A stretch of 8,688 nucleotides of DNA from an uncultured Acholeplasma sp. (GTDB taxonomy: Bacteria; Bacillota_I; Bacilli_A; Acholeplasmatales; Acholeplasmataceae), in assembly GCA_937934685.1 (NCBI GenBank), contig CALGYU010000014.1:1-8688 (forward strand), read 5' to 3'. A program made the translations under genes and the position numbers. Positions within the stretch are counted from its first letter, which is position 1, and each line of letters opens with the position of its first letter. Below the pieces are notes generated by a model. It saw nothing but the letters and a program-made list of their open reading frames with translations, did no database searches and was not told the origin of the DNA. Below, piece after piece: positions 7,939-8,688 of this stretch.

Positions 7939-7964
7939 TTAAAAAAGACAGATAATGATACAAT
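7935..7964 (+). promoter_or_regulatory. Candidate promoter of dps
   Basis: An extended -10 TGATACAAT lies at 7956-7964, with TTGGTT (weak -35, 3 of 6) at 7935-7940 and an 18-nt spacer. The predicted start near 7970 leaves a leader of only about 14 nt that begins at the ribosome binding site. GATAATGATA at 7951-7960 resembles the left half of a Fur/PerR-type box, but the right half does not match, so iron or peroxide control is only a possibility. Confidence 0.6.
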
Positions 7965-7970
7965 GTAGTT

Positions 7971-7978
7971 AGAGGTGA
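7971..7978 (+). promoter_or_regulatory. Shine-Dalgarno site deciding the dps start
   Basis: AGAGGTGA lies 5 nt before the ATG at 7984. An in-frame GTG at 7975 would give a three-residue longer protein but lies inside this site, so it cannot be the start. Confidence 0.85.
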
Positions 7979-7983
7979 AAGTT

Positions 7984-8415
7984 ATGGAAAAATTATATAG
8001 TGCATTAAATAAGCAAGTGGCTAATCTGAGTGTTTTCTTTACAAAATTACACCATTACCACTGGTATGTTAAAGGCTCAGGATTCTTTACTTTACATGAG
8101 AAATTTGAAGAGTTATACGATGAGATCAATGAATTGTATGATGAATTTGCTGAAAGATTGATCATCATTGGCGGAAAACCTATTTCAAATTTAAAAGGGT
8201 ATCTTCAAGCTACTTCTTTAAAAGAAGCTAATGAAGAAAAATGTAATGACATGGTTTTAGCTGTTGTTAATGACTTTAAAATCATGAATGATGAATTAAA
8301 AGCTCTGTTGGTTTTAGCCCAAGATTTAGGCGATGAAGTAACAGCGGATTTAGCTATTGCCACAATGACATCTTTTGAAAAACATATATGGATGTTTTCT
8401 GCTTATTTAGGTTAA
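7984..8415 (+). CDS. dps: Dps family DNA-binding/ferritin-like protein (143 aa)
   Basis: Cytoplasmic mini-ferritin that forms 12-subunit shells, oxidises Fe(II) with hydrogen peroxide, stores the iron and protects DNA. The inter-subunit ferroxidase ligands are all present: His26 in HYHWYV, His38 in LHEKFE, and Asp53 and Glu57 in DEFAER, followed by the family's GGKP (63-66). The length fits the compact Firmicutes type without a long lysine-rich N-terminal tail, so direct DNA binding is uncertain. The C-terminal helix EKHIWMFSAYLG is the usual ending. The start is ATG 7984, not the upstream GTG, by the ribosome binding site. It is transcribed divergently from the ABC operon and followed 10 nt later by a terminator, so it is monocistronic. 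The stop is TAA. Confidence 0.95.
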   Translation: MEKLYSALNKQVANLSVFFTKLHHYHWYVKGSGFFTLHEKFEELYDEINELYDEFAERLIIIGGKPISNLKGYLQATSLKEANEEKCNDMVLAVVNDFKIMNDELKALLVLAQDLGDEVTADLAIATMTSFEKHIWMFSAYLG

Positions 8416-8425
8416 AAAATTGAGT

Positions 8426-8457
8426 AAAGGGTTGTTTGTAGACAACCCTTTTTTTTT
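8426..8457 (+). terminator. Rho-independent terminator of dps
   Basis: A 10-bp perfect stem AAAGGGTTGT/ACAACCCTTT (8426-8435 with 8442-8451) has a 6-nt loop TTGTAG and a T-run to 8457. It starts 10 nt after the dps stop codon. Confidence 0.92.
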
Positions 8458-8477
8458 AGTTTCAATTTATAAATTTA

Positions 8478-8507
8478 TTGTTCAGATATATAAACAACTG
8501 ATATGAT
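8478..8507 (+). promoter_or_regulatory. Possible promoter in the gene-free right end
   Basis: An extended -10 TGATATGAT lies at 8499-8507, with TTGTTC (weak -35) at 8478-8483 and an 18-nt spacer. It lies after the dps terminator and before a second terminator, with no open reading frame between. In such AT-rich DNA a chance match is quite possible. Confidence 0.35.
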
Positions 8508-8568
8508 AAACTAATACTAAAGTAGGTTTCTTTATAGTTTTAAAGTCTTAGTTTAAGAGTAAAATAAA

Positions 8569-8582
8569 ATGTTGTTAATTAA
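8569..8582. repeat. 14-bp direct repeat, left copy
   Basis: ATGTTGTTAATTAA. It recurs at 8635-8648, flanking the second terminator, and also at 5393-5406 within the 55-bp repeat. Confidence 0.8.
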
Positions 8583-8591
8583 CTCAAAGAA

Positions 8592-8623
8592 AAAAAAGCA
8601 AGGACTGTGATCCTTGCTTTTTT
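8592..8623. terminator. Strong, probably bidirectional intrinsic terminator
   Basis: A 13-bp stem AAAAAAGCAAGGA/TCCTTGCTTTTTT has a 6-nt loop CTGTGA. It has a run of A (8590-8597) on the left and T (8618-8623) on the right, so it can work on both strands. It is the second terminator after dps, so it probably ends either a small plus-strand transcript or a convergent minus-strand gene beyond the window. Confidence 0.85.
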
Positions 8624-8633
8624 ATTTATATAT

Positions 8634-8688
8634 GATGTTGTTAATTAAACGATAGGTTGGGTTGTTAATTGAGGCTAAAAAGTAAGCT
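8634..8688. repeat. Terminal 55-bp exact copy of part of ABC half B
   Basis: The last 55 bases equal 5392-5446 exactly and in the same orientation, and the match runs to the edge. On the minus strand it would encode about 18 residues of the ABC half B membrane domain, but only 10 bases after a terminator and with no gene around it. It is either the edge of a second copy or an assembly-graph overlap at a contig end. Confidence 0.9.

Larger units (their letters stand above)
8513..8623 (+). ncRNA. Possible small RNA of about 110 nt (speculative)
   Basis: A candidate promoter (8478-8507) and a strong terminator (8592-8623) bracket about 110 bases with no credible coding sequence. An imperfect inverted repeat at 8507-8518 and 8544-8555 (12 bp, one mismatch) suggests a foldable 5' part, though its first bases overlap the -10. 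I recognise no known RNA family. The terminator could instead serve a minus-strand gene beyond the window. Confidence 0.2.

Noticed and set aside
7951..7965. Fur or PerR box at the dps promoter as a firm call
   Set aside because: Only the left half resembles the consensus and the right half mismatches, so it is mentioned only as a possibility.
7975..7983. GTG start giving a 146-residue Dps
   Set aside because: The GTG lies within the AGAGGTGA ribosome binding site. The ATG at 7984 has proper 5-nt spacing.
8569..8610. Small plus-strand reading frame of 13 codons starting at ATG 8569
   Set aside because: It has no ribosome binding site and its stop codon falls in the loop of the terminator hairpin. 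It is unlikely to be translated.
1..8688. CRISPR array, tRNA/rRNA gene, transposase or phage genes
   Set aside because: I saw no spaced repeat series, cloverleaf-like or rRNA-like stretch, or integrase/transposase motif on either strand.

Overview
The window is AT-rich bacterial chromosomal DNA with tightly packed genes, strong AGGAGG-type ribosome binding sites and short intergenic gaps. Protein style and base composition suggest a low-GC Gram-positive-derived bacterium. An Acholeplasma-like or other Mollicutes/Bacilli-related lineage is my best guess, but this is a judgement from the look of the proteins and not a database result. All ten tryptophans in the seven proteins are TGG and the stops are five TAA and two TAG. 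The standard bacterial code therefore fits, and the mycoplasma UGA=Trp code is unlikely.

Layout, left to right. Positions 4-1818 (minus): typA/bipA, a ribosome-associated GTPase with its own candidate promoter. Positions 1917-1944: a minus-strand terminator that ends the next transcription unit. Positions 1950-7864 (all minus): a five-gene unit read from right to left. It holds ABC exporter half A, ABC exporter half B, prfA (release factor 1), prmC (the methyltransferase that modifies the GGQ glutamine of release factors) and tsaC (threonylcarbamoyl-AMP synthase for tRNA t6A). Adjacent genes overlap or are separated by at most 11 nt. Positions 7865-7983: a divergent promoter region. Positions 7984-8415 (plus): a Dps/ferritin-like mini-ferritin followed by a terminator. 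Positions 8416-8688: non-coding, with two intrinsic terminators, a possible small transcript and a repeat.

How the genes work together. prfA, prmC and tsaC form a familiar translation-fidelity cluster: PrmC methylates the product of the gene just upstream, and TsaC acts on tRNAs. The ABC pair upstream looks like a heterodimeric type IV exporter with one canonical and one degenerate ATP site. The motif losses are split between the two subunits in the complementary way expected for such a pair. dps faces away from this operon and shares its control region.

The genes are ordinary and I see no new multi-gene system. The oddest signal is at the right edge. The last 55 bases (8634-8688) are an exact, same-orientation copy of 5392-5446 inside the second ABC gene, and the match starts abruptly and runs to the window end. 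This is what a contig-end k-mer overlap would look like, and it would imply a junction from 8633 back to 5392 (tandem duplication, excised circle, second copy or chimeric reads). A partial second ABC gene continuing beyond the window is the alternative.
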